A stretch of 5,843 nucleotides of DNA from Gammaproteobacteria bacterium (GCA_028819775.1 JAPPKV010000489.1:1-5843); one strand, 5' to 3'. Positions 1 to 5,843 are shown, counted from the first letter of the stretch. The notes: generated from the sequence alone by a model not told the origin. Numbers and translations: made by a program.

Positions 1-1244
1 AGGGCCTGTCGGTGAACCGGCAAATGGACGAACTGACCGGTTTGTCCAGCATTTCCGTGCTTGATCCGAAGGACCGGCCGACGGCGGGCAAGGATCTGCG
101 CCCCGGCGTCAGGCTGGTCGATGAGTCGGGTGAAGCGGTCAATCTTGCCAATACGGATGTACCGGCCCATTACTTCCTGGCGGACAACGCGATCCTGAAC
201 GTGGAGGACAACTCGGCAGTGGGAGTCGGCGACGTGATCGCCCGCATTCCCCAGGAGGGATCCAAGACCCGGGACATCACCGGCGGACTGCCGCGCGTCG
301 CCGATCTCTTCGAGGCCCGCCGGCCGAAGGAACCGGCGATCCTCGCGGAGGCCACGGGAACGGTCAGCTTCGGCAAGGAGACCAAGGGCAAGCGACGGCT
401 GGTCGTGACGGGCGAAGGACTGCGGGCCGCGGTCGCTGGCCAAATCGCGATTCTGGACAAGGACAGGACCTTGGTGATTACGGCTGCCGACGGCGAGGAA
501 CTAACGTTGTCGATCCCCGATTCCCAGCGCATCGTGGTGGCCGAAGGCCAGAACGTCGTGCCTGGCGACATCATTACTCACGAGGTGGTGGAGACCTTGA
601 TTCCCAAGTGGCGGCAGATCTCGGTCTTCGAGGGCGAGCATGTCGAACGCGGCGAGGTCATCTCGGAGGGTCCGGAGAGTCCCCATGACATTCTTCGGTT
701 GAAGGGAGTTGCCGAACTCGCGAAGTACATCATCTACGAAATCCAGGAGGTGTACCGGCTCCAGGGCGTGACCATCAACGACAAGCACATCGAGACCATC
801 GTCCGCCAGATGCTGCGCAAGGTCGAGGTCGTCGACCCGGGCGACTCGGACTACATCCGGGGCGAGCAGGCGGAGTACGTCAATGTACTGCTCGAGAACG
901 AGCGCTTGAGCGAACACGGTCTCAATCCCGTGACGTTCGAGCGTGTCCTGCTGGGCATCACGAAGGCATCCTTGGCGACGGAGTCGTTCATTTCGGCGGC
1001 ATCGTTCCAGGAGACGACCCGGGTGCTGACCGAGGCGGCCGTCACCGGAAAACAGGACTTCCTCCGGGGATTGAAGGAGAACGTCGTCGTCGGGCGGCTG
1101 ATCCCGGCCGGGACGGGATTGACCTACCACCAGGAACGCAAGCAGCGCCGGGAAGAGGAAGCCCAAGCCCGATTGGCACGCGAGCAAGGTGCGACGGCCG
1201 ACGAGATCGAGCAGGCGTTGTCGGAGGCGTTGAGCTCGAGCTAG
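1..1244 (+). CDS. rpoC: DNA-directed RNA polymerase subunit beta-prime, C-terminal part (5' truncated)
   Basis: This is the last 413 or so codons of the largest catalytic subunit of RNA polymerase. The frame is open from base 3 and reads [16 protein letters not shown]; the GTG at 12 is an internal Val codon, not a start. By comparison with E. coli RpoC as I recall it, the fragment begins near E. coli residue 1046. Counting from the GTG, residues 1-85 are the C-terminal part of the SI3 insert. Residues 88-106 ([19 protein letters not shown]) are the second arm of the trigger loop. Residues 250-270 ([20 protein letters not shown]) and 314-342 ([20 protein letters not shown] and following) are the conserved C-terminal core, and the tail ends ALSEALSSS. 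Residues 134-196 are about 50 residues longer than the matching E. coli segment and hold an apparent internal repeat. The gene ends at TAG 1242-1244. The usual downstream neighbours rpsL and rpsG are absent. Confidence 0.97.
   Translation, partial: GLSVNRQMDELTGLSSISVLDPKDRPTAGKDLRPGVRLVDESGEAVNLANTDVPAHYFLADNAILNVEDNSAVGVGDVIARIPQEGSKTRDITGGLPRVADLFEARRPKEPAILAEATGTVSFGKETKGKRRLVVTGEGLRAAVAGQIAILDKDRTLVITAADGEELTLSIPDSQRIVVAEGQNVVPGDIITHEVVETLIPKWRQISVFEGEHVERGEVISEGPESPHDILRLKGVAELAKYIIYEIQEVYRLQGVTINDKHIETIVRQMLRKVEVVDPGDSDYIRGEQAEYVNVLLENERLSEHGLNPVTFERVLLGITKASLATESFISAASFQETTRVLTEAAVTGKQDFLRGLKENVVVGRLIPAGTGLTYHQERKQRREEEAQARLAREQGATADEIEQALSEALSSS
411..599 (+). other. Extra segment in RpoC with a duplicated sandwich-barrel hybrid-type motif
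   Basis: Between [13 protein letters not shown] and [20 protein letters not shown] lie 63 residues (134-196 of the visible frame). In E. coli RpoC, as recalled, about 11 residues occupy this place. The additional part carries its own LVIT-x-x-DG stretch (residues 154-161) and then [20 protein letters not shown] at 168-187. That segment lines up with [20 protein letters not shown] at 197-216, sharing I, P, I, V, E, G, V and G at the same spacing. This is the pattern expected from duplication of part of a beta-barrel hammerhead module. The frame is intact and codon use resembles the rest of the gene, so I read it as genuine coding sequence and not an inserted element. The boundaries are approximate. 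Confidence 0.65.
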
Positions 1245-1248
1245 GCGG

Positions 1249-1280
1249 GGCGCGCACGACGGTTTCGCCGGCGTGCCGCC
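1249..1280 (+). repeat. GC-rich imperfect inverted repeat just after rpoC
   Basis: GGCG-c-GCAC (1249-1257) can pair with GTGCCGCC (1273-1280), leaving one bulged C at 1253. A further CGG/CCG pairing (1260-1262 with 1268-1270) lies inside, around TTTCG. It starts 4 bases after the rpoC stop. No run of T follows, so it is not a standard intrinsic terminator. It could protect the transcript 3' end, weakly attenuate, or be chance in GC-rich DNA. Confidence 0.35.
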
Positions 1281-1284
1281 TGGC

Positions 1285-1312
1285 CGGTCGACGGGACAAC
1301 GTCGCCAGACCG
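1285..1312 (+). repeat. Second inverted repeat in the rpoC-sulP spacer
   Basis: CGGTCGACG (1285-1293) can pair with CGTC (1300-1303) plus GACCG (1308-1312). This makes a 9-bp stem with a 4-base bulge (GCCA) and loop GGACAA. It follows the first hairpin within 5 bases. Only TT and then GGGAGA come after it, so it is not a convincing Rho-independent terminator either. Confidence 0.35.
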
Positions 1313-1381
1313 TTGGGAGATCCTCGTGATCCCCCATGGCGGCAGTTGACGCGGGACGCGAATTAGCGAAACCTGATTCGG

Positions 1382-3022
1382 ATGAAGGGTCTCGCCGGCA
1401 CGTACAGTTTCCAGGCGCTCCGGGGCGACCTCTTCGGCGGCATCACGGCCATGGTGGTGGCGCTTCCGGTTGCCCTCGGTTTCGGGGTGGCGTCGGGCCT
1501 CGGGGCGGCTGCTGGACTGTACGGTGCCATCGCGGCGGGCTTCTTCGCGGCGCTCTTCGGTGGGACGAAGTCGCAAATCTCCGGGCCGACGGCGCCCATG
1601 ACCGTCGCGATGGCGGTGATCGTCACAGGCTATGCCAGCGACATCGCTGAGGCGCTTACCGTCGTCGTCATGGCCGGCTGTTTGCAGGTACTGCTCGGCC
1701 TGTCGAGGATCGGGCGGTTCGTGGCCTACACCCCGCATGTCGTGATCTCGGGCTTCATGTCGGGGATCGGCATCATCGTCGTGGTGATCCAGCTTCTGCC
1801 GTTCGTTGGCGGCGTGTCGGTGGCGGGTGGCGTCCTCGGCGCACTCGGCGCGCTACCCGGGGCGGTGGCGGACTTGAACGTCAGTGCGTTCGTGATCGCT
1901 GCCACGACCCTTGCCATCGCCGTGTTTTGGCCGCGCCGGTTCGCGCAGTACCTCCCGGCGCCGCTTGTGGCGCTCTTGGCCGGGACGTTGCTGGGTGTGC
2001 TCTGGCTAACGGATGCGCCGGTCATCGGAACGGTGCCCACGGGACTGCCGGCGTTCCAGTTCGAGTCGCCCGAATGGAGTTTCCTGGCGCGAGCGGTGGA
2101 ACCCGCACTCATTCTCGCGCTGCTGGGGTCGGTGGACAGCCTGCTGGTGTCCCTGGTCGCCGATTCGTTGACCCGGACGCAGCACAGCCCCAACCGGGAA
2201 CTGGTCGGGCAGGGAGTGGGCAACATAGTCGCCGGGCTGGTCGGGGGCGTACCGGGGGCGGGATCGCCGATACTGACGGTGACCAACATCCGCGCCGGGG
2301 GGCGAACCCCGGTGTCGGGCGTGTGCTATGCCGTGCTCATGCTCGCCTTGGTGCTCGGCCTTGGTCGATTCGTCGAACCCATTCCGCACGCGGCCTTGGC
2401 CGGTATTCTGGTCAAGATCGGCTGGGACATCATCGATTGGCGGTTGTTGTCCCGAGTGCATCGATTGGCGCGCGAGCATCTCGTGGTGATGTTGACGACG
2501 CTGGCGTTGACCGTGTTCGTGGATCTGGTGACGGCGGTGGCGGTCGGGCTGATCGCTGCGGGCATGGCGCACGCTCGTCAGCTCGAGCGCCTGGAGCTCG
2601 ACAGCGTGGTTTCGGTGCCGTTCCTGGACCGGGAGTTCCTGGGCCGCAAGACGGATTCGTCCGATCCCTACTCGGCACGAGTGGGCCTGGTTGCGCTGAA
2701 GGGCAGCATCACGGTGGCCTCGTCGCACAAACTCGTCGCCGTGATCGCCGAGGACATCAAGGACCACGAGGTTGTGATCTTCGATTTCACCGGGACGTCG
2801 TATCTGGACGACAGCGCAGCGATGGTGATCGAACAGCTCTTGGAGGTGGCGAAGAGGGAGCAGACGTCCTACATCCTCATGGGCCTCTCCGGGGCCATCT
2901 CGCACACGCTGCACGCGCTCAACATACTCCGACAGGTTCCCAACGGGCAGATTGTCGAAACGTTGGAAGAGGCCCGCGACGTGTCCTATGGGTTGCTGTC
3001 GGTCGACTCGACAACGGGCTAG
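1382..3022 (+). CDS. SulP-family inorganic anion transporter with C-terminal STAS domain
   Basis: A 546-residue inner-membrane carrier of the SulP (SLC26-type) family, the usual length for bacterial members. Residues 12-395 are the transport domain, with many hydrophobic segments (for example 41-62, 91-110, 116-140, 166-183, 191-209, 236-260, 313-330, 366-395). Family signatures are GPTAPMTVAMAV (69-80) in the TM3 region, and ADSLTRTQHSPNRELVGQG (260-278) leading into GGVPGAGSPILTVTNIRAGG (288-307). Residues 432-535 form the cytosolic STAS domain, with the core strand and loop VVIFDFTGTSYLDDSAA. Members move sulfate, bicarbonate, chloride or dicarboxylates; the substrate cannot be read from sequence. 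An in-frame TAG at 1364-1366 limits the N-terminus, leaving ATG 1382 as the natural start, although no clear Shine-Dalgarno precedes it. Leu298 sits where close relatives, as I recall them, have Arg. The next gene follows after 68 bp on the same strand. Confidence 0.95.
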   Translation: MKGLAGTYSFQALRGDLFGGITAMVVALPVALGFGVASGLGAAAGLYGAIAAGFFAALFGGTKSQISGPTAPMTVAMAVIVTGYASDIAEALTVVVMAGCLQVLLGLSRIGRFVAYTPHVVISGFMSGIGIIVVVIQLLPFVGGVSVAGGVLGALGALPGAVADLNVSAFVIAATTLAIAVFWPRRFAQYLPAPLVALLAGTLLGVLWLTDAPVIGTVPTGLPAFQFESPEWSFLARAVEPALILALLGSVDSLLVSLVADSLTRTQHSPNRELVGQGVGNIVAGLVGGVPGAGSPILTVTNIRAGGRTPVSGVCYAVLMLALVLGLGRFVEPIPHAALAGILVKIGWDIIDWRLLSRVHRLAREHLVVMLTTLALTVFVDLVTAVAVGLIAAGMAHARQLERLELDSVVSVPFLDREFLGRKTDSSDPYSARVGLVALKGSITVASSHKLVAVIAEDIKDHEVVIFDFTGTSYLDDSAAMVIEQLLEVAKREQTSYILMGLSGAISHTLHALNILRQVPNGQIVETLEEARDVSYGLLSVDSTTG

Positions 3023-3042
3023 CGCGTCAAGGCAGACGGCGC
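3022..3042 (+). repeat. Short inverted repeat at the 3' end of the SulP gene
   Basis: GCGCGTC (3022-3028) can pair with GACG-g-CGC (3035-3042) around the loop AAGGCA. This gives 7 base pairs with one bulged G, starting on the last base of the TAG stop. GAAATCC follows, with no T run, so termination is unlikely. It is short enough to be chance in this base composition. Confidence 0.25.
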
Positions 3043-3090
3043 GAAATCCGGGTAAGCTCAAGCCAATAGTAGCCTGGCACGGGATTCGCC

Positions 3091-4845
3091 TTGGCTAGGA
3101 GAGCCCATAGCAACTTGCTGCGTTGGGGCTTGATCGGTGCCCTCGTGGTCGTCGTTGCATCGGCCGACTGGTACGCGGGCGGCGTGGGGCCGCAGCTCGT
3201 TCTGGGAACGGCGACATTGAACCTCACTTCGGCGCCGGACGAGGCGAGTGTGTTCCTCGACGGCGCATCCGTTGGACGCACGCCGCTGCGCAACACGCGA
3301 GTGCTGCCTGGCGCGGTCGTCATTCGGATGGAGCACCGGTTCCACGACGCCGTCGCACGCCGGGTAGTCATGGGGCGAGGCGACGTGGTCGATGTTCATA
3401 TCGAGTTCCCACCGTCGTCGGGGAGCCTTGAAGTGGTAACCAATCCCCGCGGCGCCCGAGTCTCGGTGGACGGCAAGGACATCGACGACGTGACTCCGGT
3501 CGTGCTGACGCCGCACGCCACGGGATCTTACAAGGTCACGACGTGGATGCACGGCCGGGAGCGCAAGACCGAGGCGGTCGAGGTGCTGCCCCGCCAGAAC
3601 ACGGAGGTCGCTTTCGAACTGGAACGCGTGCCGATGAGCGAAATCTACGTGTCCCGGATCCCCCGGGACGCCGAACTCGAGATCGAGGGCAAACCCTACG
3701 AGCCCGGGATGACGCTGCCGATCGGCACCTACACCTTGACGGCACGTCGGTCCGGGTACGCGCCGGTGGACAGGACCATCGAGTTCACGCGGGGCCGCAA
3801 TGATCGGTCGGTAATTCTGGAACGCCTCAAGGGCAGCCTTTCGGTGGTCGTGAGCCCCGACCGCGCCGAAGTGGAAGTGTCCTATCCGCACACCGACGGA
3901 TGGCGCAGGCTGCCCTACAGGGACGGGATGGTCATTCCTACGGGACCGGTGTTGGTTCGTGCCACCGCATTGGGCCACCGCCCCTACCAACGGCAGCTAA
4001 CCATGGGACCGACAACGCTGAAACACGTCATTCGAATGGAAGAGTACGACATTCGGCCGGGTCGGCGGTTCCGGGACGAACTCGCATCGGGCGGGGAGGG
4101 CCCGCTTCTGGTGATTGTCGGCACGGGGCGTTTTCGCATGGGTTCGGAATCGGGCCCGGCGGACGAGCGGCCCGTGCGAACCGTCGTCATCAAGGAACCG
4201 TTTGCCATCGGGGTCTACGAGACAACGCGAGACGACTACGACCTCTATCGAGCCGCCCGAGGTTTGCCGGCGGCGGTATCGAAGCCCCTTGCACCGGAAG
4301 ACACCATTTCCCCGGAGTCCATGGGCAGACTTCCCATGACCCGTCTTGCCTGGGAAGACGGCAGAGACTATGTCGAGTGGCTGAGCGAAGAGACGGGCTA
4401 CCGCTACCGCCTACCGAGCGAAGCGGAGTGGGAATACGTGGCGCGAGCCGGATCGACCGGAAGGTACTATTTCGGCGCGGATCCGAAGGAACTCTGTGTC
4501 CACGCCAACATCGCCGACAGCGCGTATGCGAGCCAGTTTCGGAAGGCTGATGTTGCCGACTGCACGGATGGGACTGTGCGGTCGGCCAGCGTTGGGAGTT
4601 TCCCTCCCAATGCGTTCGGCGTGCACGACATGCTGGGCAATGTCGAGGAGTGGGTTGCGGACTGTTGGCGCGACAACTATCGCAGGGCACGGAATGACCA
4701 GCGCGCCCGAACCGGTGATTGCGCGAGCCATGTCCTCAGGGGCGGGGCATGGGACTCGTCGCCCCGCGAGGTGACGGTGAGCTACCGTTCGTTGAGCATC
4801 CGCGGCAGCAGTACGCGGGGTGTGCGCGTCGTTCGAGAGCTGTAA
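3091..4845 (+). CDS. Exported PEGA-repeat protein with a cysteine-less FGE-sulfatase (SUMF1/PvdO-like) domain
   Basis: 584 residues from TTG 3091. An in-frame TAG at 3070-3072 rules out a longer form, and TTG 3115 is the main alternative start. The N-terminus is basic (ARRAHSNLLR), then hydrophobic (13-23), then ASA (23-25). It is either a signal peptide cut near residue 25 or an anchor, so the rest should be periplasmic or outside. Four PEGA-like beta modules follow: about 43-106 (VFLDGASVGRTPL), 111-180 (ARVSVDGKDIDDVTPV), 183-246 (AELEIEGKPYEPG) and a divergent one at 248-319. Residues 341-583 are an FGE-sulfatase fold: GRFRMGS (347-352), YRLPSEAEWEYVARAG (439-454), NAFGVHDMLGNVEEWVADCW (507-526), LRGGAWDSS (549-557) and RVVREL at the end. 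The copper-binding Cys pair of true formylglycine-generating enzymes is absent near 555-567. Cys469/491 and Cys525/544 may form disulfides. The exact function is unknown; a binding or scaffold role outside the cytoplasm is my inference. Confidence 0.9.
   Translation: MARRAHSNLLRWGLIGALVVVVASADWYAGGVGPQLVLGTATLNLTSAPDEASVFLDGASVGRTPLRNTRVLPGAVVIRMEHRFHDAVARRVVMGRGDVVDVHIEFPPSSGSLEVVTNPRGARVSVDGKDIDDVTPVVLTPHATGSYKVTTWMHGRERKTEAVEVLPRQNTEVAFELERVPMSEIYVSRIPRDAELEIEGKPYEPGMTLPIGTYTLTARRSGYAPVDRTIEFTRGRNDRSVILERLKGSLSVVVSPDRAEVEVSYPHTDGWRRLPYRDGMVIPTGPVLVRATALGHRPYQRQLTMGPTTLKHVIRMEEYDIRPGRRFRDELASGGEGPLLVIVGTGRFRMGSESGPADERPVRTVVIKEPFAIGVYETTRDDYDLYRAARGLPAAVSKPLAPEDTISPESMGRLPMTRLAWEDGRDYVEWLSEETGYRYRLPSEAEWEYVARAGSTGRYYFGADPKELCVHANIADSAYASQFRKADVADCTDGTVRSASVGSFPPNAFGVHDMLGNVEEWVADCWRDNYRRARNDQRARTGDCASHVLRGGAWDSSPREVTVSYRSLSIRGSSTRGVRVVREL
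3097..3103 (+). promoter_or_regulatory. Shine-Dalgarno-like AGGAGAG that bears on the start of the PEGA/FGE gene
   Basis: AGGAGAG lies just inside the frame opened by TTG 3091. It precedes a second in-frame TTG at 3115, with 11 bases between the end of the motif and that codon, which is rather far. Upstream of TTG 3091 the only candidate is a weak GGGA at 3081-3084. No ATG or GTG is available near the N-terminus in this frame. Starting at 3115 would remove ARRAHSN and the basic charge before the hydrophobic segment, which argues for 3091 despite the better ribosome site downstream. Confidence 0.35.
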
Positions 4846-4858
4846 CGACCGGTCATTA
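4843..4858. repeat. Near-perfect palindrome spanning the two convergent stop codons
   Basis: TAACGACCGGTCATTA contains the perfect 8-bp palindrome GACCGGTC (4847-4854). It is flanked symmetrically by the TAA stop of the PEGA/FGE gene (4843-4845) and the TAA stop of lon, read as TTA on this strand (4856-4858). Only one base pair (C4846 against A4855) breaks the symmetry. It has no loop and no T run, so it does not look like a bidirectional intrinsic terminator. It is probably the by-product of two TAA stops flanking a short palindromic core. Confidence 0.5.
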
Positions 4859-5843
4859 GGTCTTGCGGGATGCCGACAAGGACGCCAAATCGGGGATTGC
4901 CACCTTGACGGCGTCTTCCAGCCTGTCGACCAGCGTGACGGTCATGTCGTTGCGCACCGGGGTCGGTAGCTTGGCGAGTTCGGCCTCGTTGTCCCGGGGC
5001 AGTATCACGTGGCGGATGCCCGTTCGATGCGCGGCCAGCACTTTCTCGCGGATGCCTCCCACCGGCAGGACCAGCCCGGATAGGGTCAATTCGCCGGTCA
5101 TCGCGATGTCGTCGCGCACGCTCATGTTGCTGTAGAGCGATGCCAGCGCGGTGGCCATCGTGATACCGGCCGATGGACCGTCCTTGGGTACGGCACCGGC
5201 TGGAACGTGGACGTGGATGCCGTTTTCCTCGATAGTCGCACGGTCGATGTTGAGTTGGTCGGCAACGGACCAGATGTAGGAACGCGCCGCCTTGACCGAC
5301 TCCTGCATGACCTGGCCGAGATGCCCCGTGATGATGGTCTTGTCGTCCCTGTGGGTGAGCGTTGCCTCCACGTACAGAACGTCGCCACCGGTCTCCGTGT
5401 AGGCGAGGCCGGGCGCCACGCCGGCGACGAGGTTCTCGCGCTGCCTGTCCGTCTTGAACTTCTCGGGCCCGAGCAGGGTGGGCAGGTCGTCCACGGTAAT
5501 CGGTTCGATCGTCGCCTCGGATTGCAGGATCTGCCGGGCGCGTTTGCTCGCGACGCGTCCGATGGCTCGATCGAGTTCGCGGACGCCCGCCTCCCTCGTG
5601 TGCCGTCGGATCGCCCAGGACACGGCGTCGTCGGTGAGGTCGAGCTGTTCCTTTTCGAGGCCGGCGTTCTCGCGTTGGCGGGGTATCAGGTAGCGGCGGG
5701 CGATCTCGAGCTTCTCGAGTTCGCTATAGCCGGTTAGTTCGAGCACCTCCATGCGGTCAAGCAGCGGAGGAGGCACGCCGTCCAGGTGATTGCAGGTCGT
5801 GATGAAGAACACCTTGGACAGGTCGAAGGGCAGGTTCAGGTAG
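4856..5843 (-). CDS. lon: ATP-dependent Lon protease (LonA type), C-terminal part (5' truncated)
   Basis: The last 328 codons of a cytosolic AAA+ serine protease that unfolds and degrades damaged and regulatory proteins. The frame stays open to the right edge (reading YLNLPFDLSK before VFFITTCNHLDG), so the GTG at 5812 is internal and the true start lies outside. Counting from that Val, residues 1-120 finish the ATPase module: PLLDRMEV (16-23) with the arginine finger Arg20, and TREAGVREL (72-80) with the sensor-2 Arg. Residues about 127-305 are the protease domain, with the catalytic Ser214 in PKDGPSAG (codon 5171-5173) and Lys257 in VGGIREKVLAAHR (codon 5042-5044). Both catalytic residues are present, so activity is expected. 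The C-terminus (LASLSASRKT, TAA 4856-4858) is ordinary for the family. It converges on the PEGA/FGE gene, where hupB often lies in gammaproteobacteria. A second lon elsewhere in the genome cannot be excluded. Confidence 0.97.
   Translation of the reverse strand, partial: YLNLPFDLSKVFFITTCNHLDGVPPPLLDRMEVLELTGYSELEKLEIARRYLIPRQRENAGLEKEQLDLTDDAVSWAIRRHTREAGVRELDRAIGRVASKRARQILQSEATIEPITVDDLPTLLGPEKFKTDRQRENLVAGVAPGLAYTETGGDVLYVEATLTHRDDKTIITGHLGQVMQESVKAARSYIWSVADQLNIDRATIEENGIHVHVPAGAVPKDGPSAGITMATALASLYSNMSVRDDIAMTGELTLSGLVLPVGGIREKVLAAHRTGIRHVILPRDNEAELAKLPTPVRNDMTVTLVDRLEDAVKVAIPDLASLSASRKT

Noticed and set aside
12..14. GTG as the start of a separate gene
   Set aside because: The frame is open upstream to the window edge and encodes conserved RpoC residues (GLS before VNRQ).
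501..1337. 278-codon minus-strand open frame opposite rpoC
   Set aside because: It is antisense to a strongly conserved gene; its Arg/Leu/Asp-rich composition and lack of any recognisable domain are typical of a mirror frame in GC-rich DNA.
1346..1378. TTGACG (1346-1351) as a -35 box for the SulP gene
   Set aside because: No acceptable -10 hexamer lies 16-18 bases downstream; the sequence there is AAACCT or similar.
1927..3069. 380-codon plus-strand frame overlapping the SulP gene
   Set aside because: Low-complexity Gly/Ala/Arg-rich translation in another frame of a clear SulP/STAS gene; no domain visible.
2006..3990. Two long minus-strand frames (2006-3061 and 3058-3990) that overlap by 4 bases like a coupled gene pair
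   Set aside because: Both are antisense to well-supported genes and rich in His, Arg, Gln and Asp with no motif; the overlap is coincidental.
1382..4845. A sulfate uptake plus sulfatase-maturation system
   Set aside because: The FGE-like domain lacks the catalytic cysteines, no sulfatase is present, and SulP substrates are diverse.
5207..5737. 176-codon plus-strand frame opposite lon
   Set aside because: Mirror of the conserved Lon protease domain; no independent support.
5810..5812. GTG as the start of a short Lon-like protein
   Set aside because: The reading frame continues to the window edge with the conserved Lon stretch YLNLPFDLSK, so this is an internal Val.
1..5843. CRISPR array, tRNA, rRNA, transposon ends, or defence island
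   Set aside because: No regularly spaced direct repeats, cloverleaf sequence, transposase or integrase frame, or known defence domain was seen on either strand.

Overview
The window is high-GC DNA, clearly bacterial. It looks like a proteobacterial chromosome, most likely gammaproteobacterial, because the RNA polymerase beta-prime fragment at the left edge matches the E. coli-type C-terminus closely. That match includes the C-terminal part of the SI3 lineage insert, the trigger-loop segment [19 protein letters not shown] and an [13 protein letters not shown] tail. I cannot name a genus.

Layout. (1) 1-1244, plus strand: the 3' end of rpoC, entering from outside the window. (2) 1245-1381: a 137-bp spacer with two GC-rich inverted repeats. 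(3) 1382-3022, plus: a complete SulP-family inorganic anion transporter with a C-terminal STAS domain. (4) 3091-4845, plus: a secreted or membrane-anchored protein with four tandem PEGA-like repeats followed by a formylglycine-generating-enzyme-like (FGE-sulfatase, SUMF1/PvdO-type) domain that lacks the catalytic cysteines. (5) 4856-5843, minus: the C-terminal part of the ATP-dependent protease Lon, whose 5' end lies beyond the right edge. No stretch over 300 bases is without a gene.

The sulP and PEGA/FGE genes are co-directional and 68 bp apart, so they may share a transcript. That transcript might include rpoC read-through, since no U-tract terminator is visible after rpoC. The PEGA/FGE gene and lon converge with 10 bp between their stop codons, around a near-perfect palindrome. 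I see no direct functional link between these genes. The interest lies in the arrangement: two housekeeping loci with usually conserved neighbours (rpoC followed by rpsL/rpsG/fusA/tuf, and lon followed by hupB) both end here against unrelated genes.

The strongest sequence-level oddity is an extra stretch of about 50 residues in beta-prime that looks like a partial duplication of a sandwich-barrel hybrid motif. I see no CRISPR array, tRNA, rRNA, insertion sequence, phage or defence system, and nothing that amounts to a new multi-gene system.
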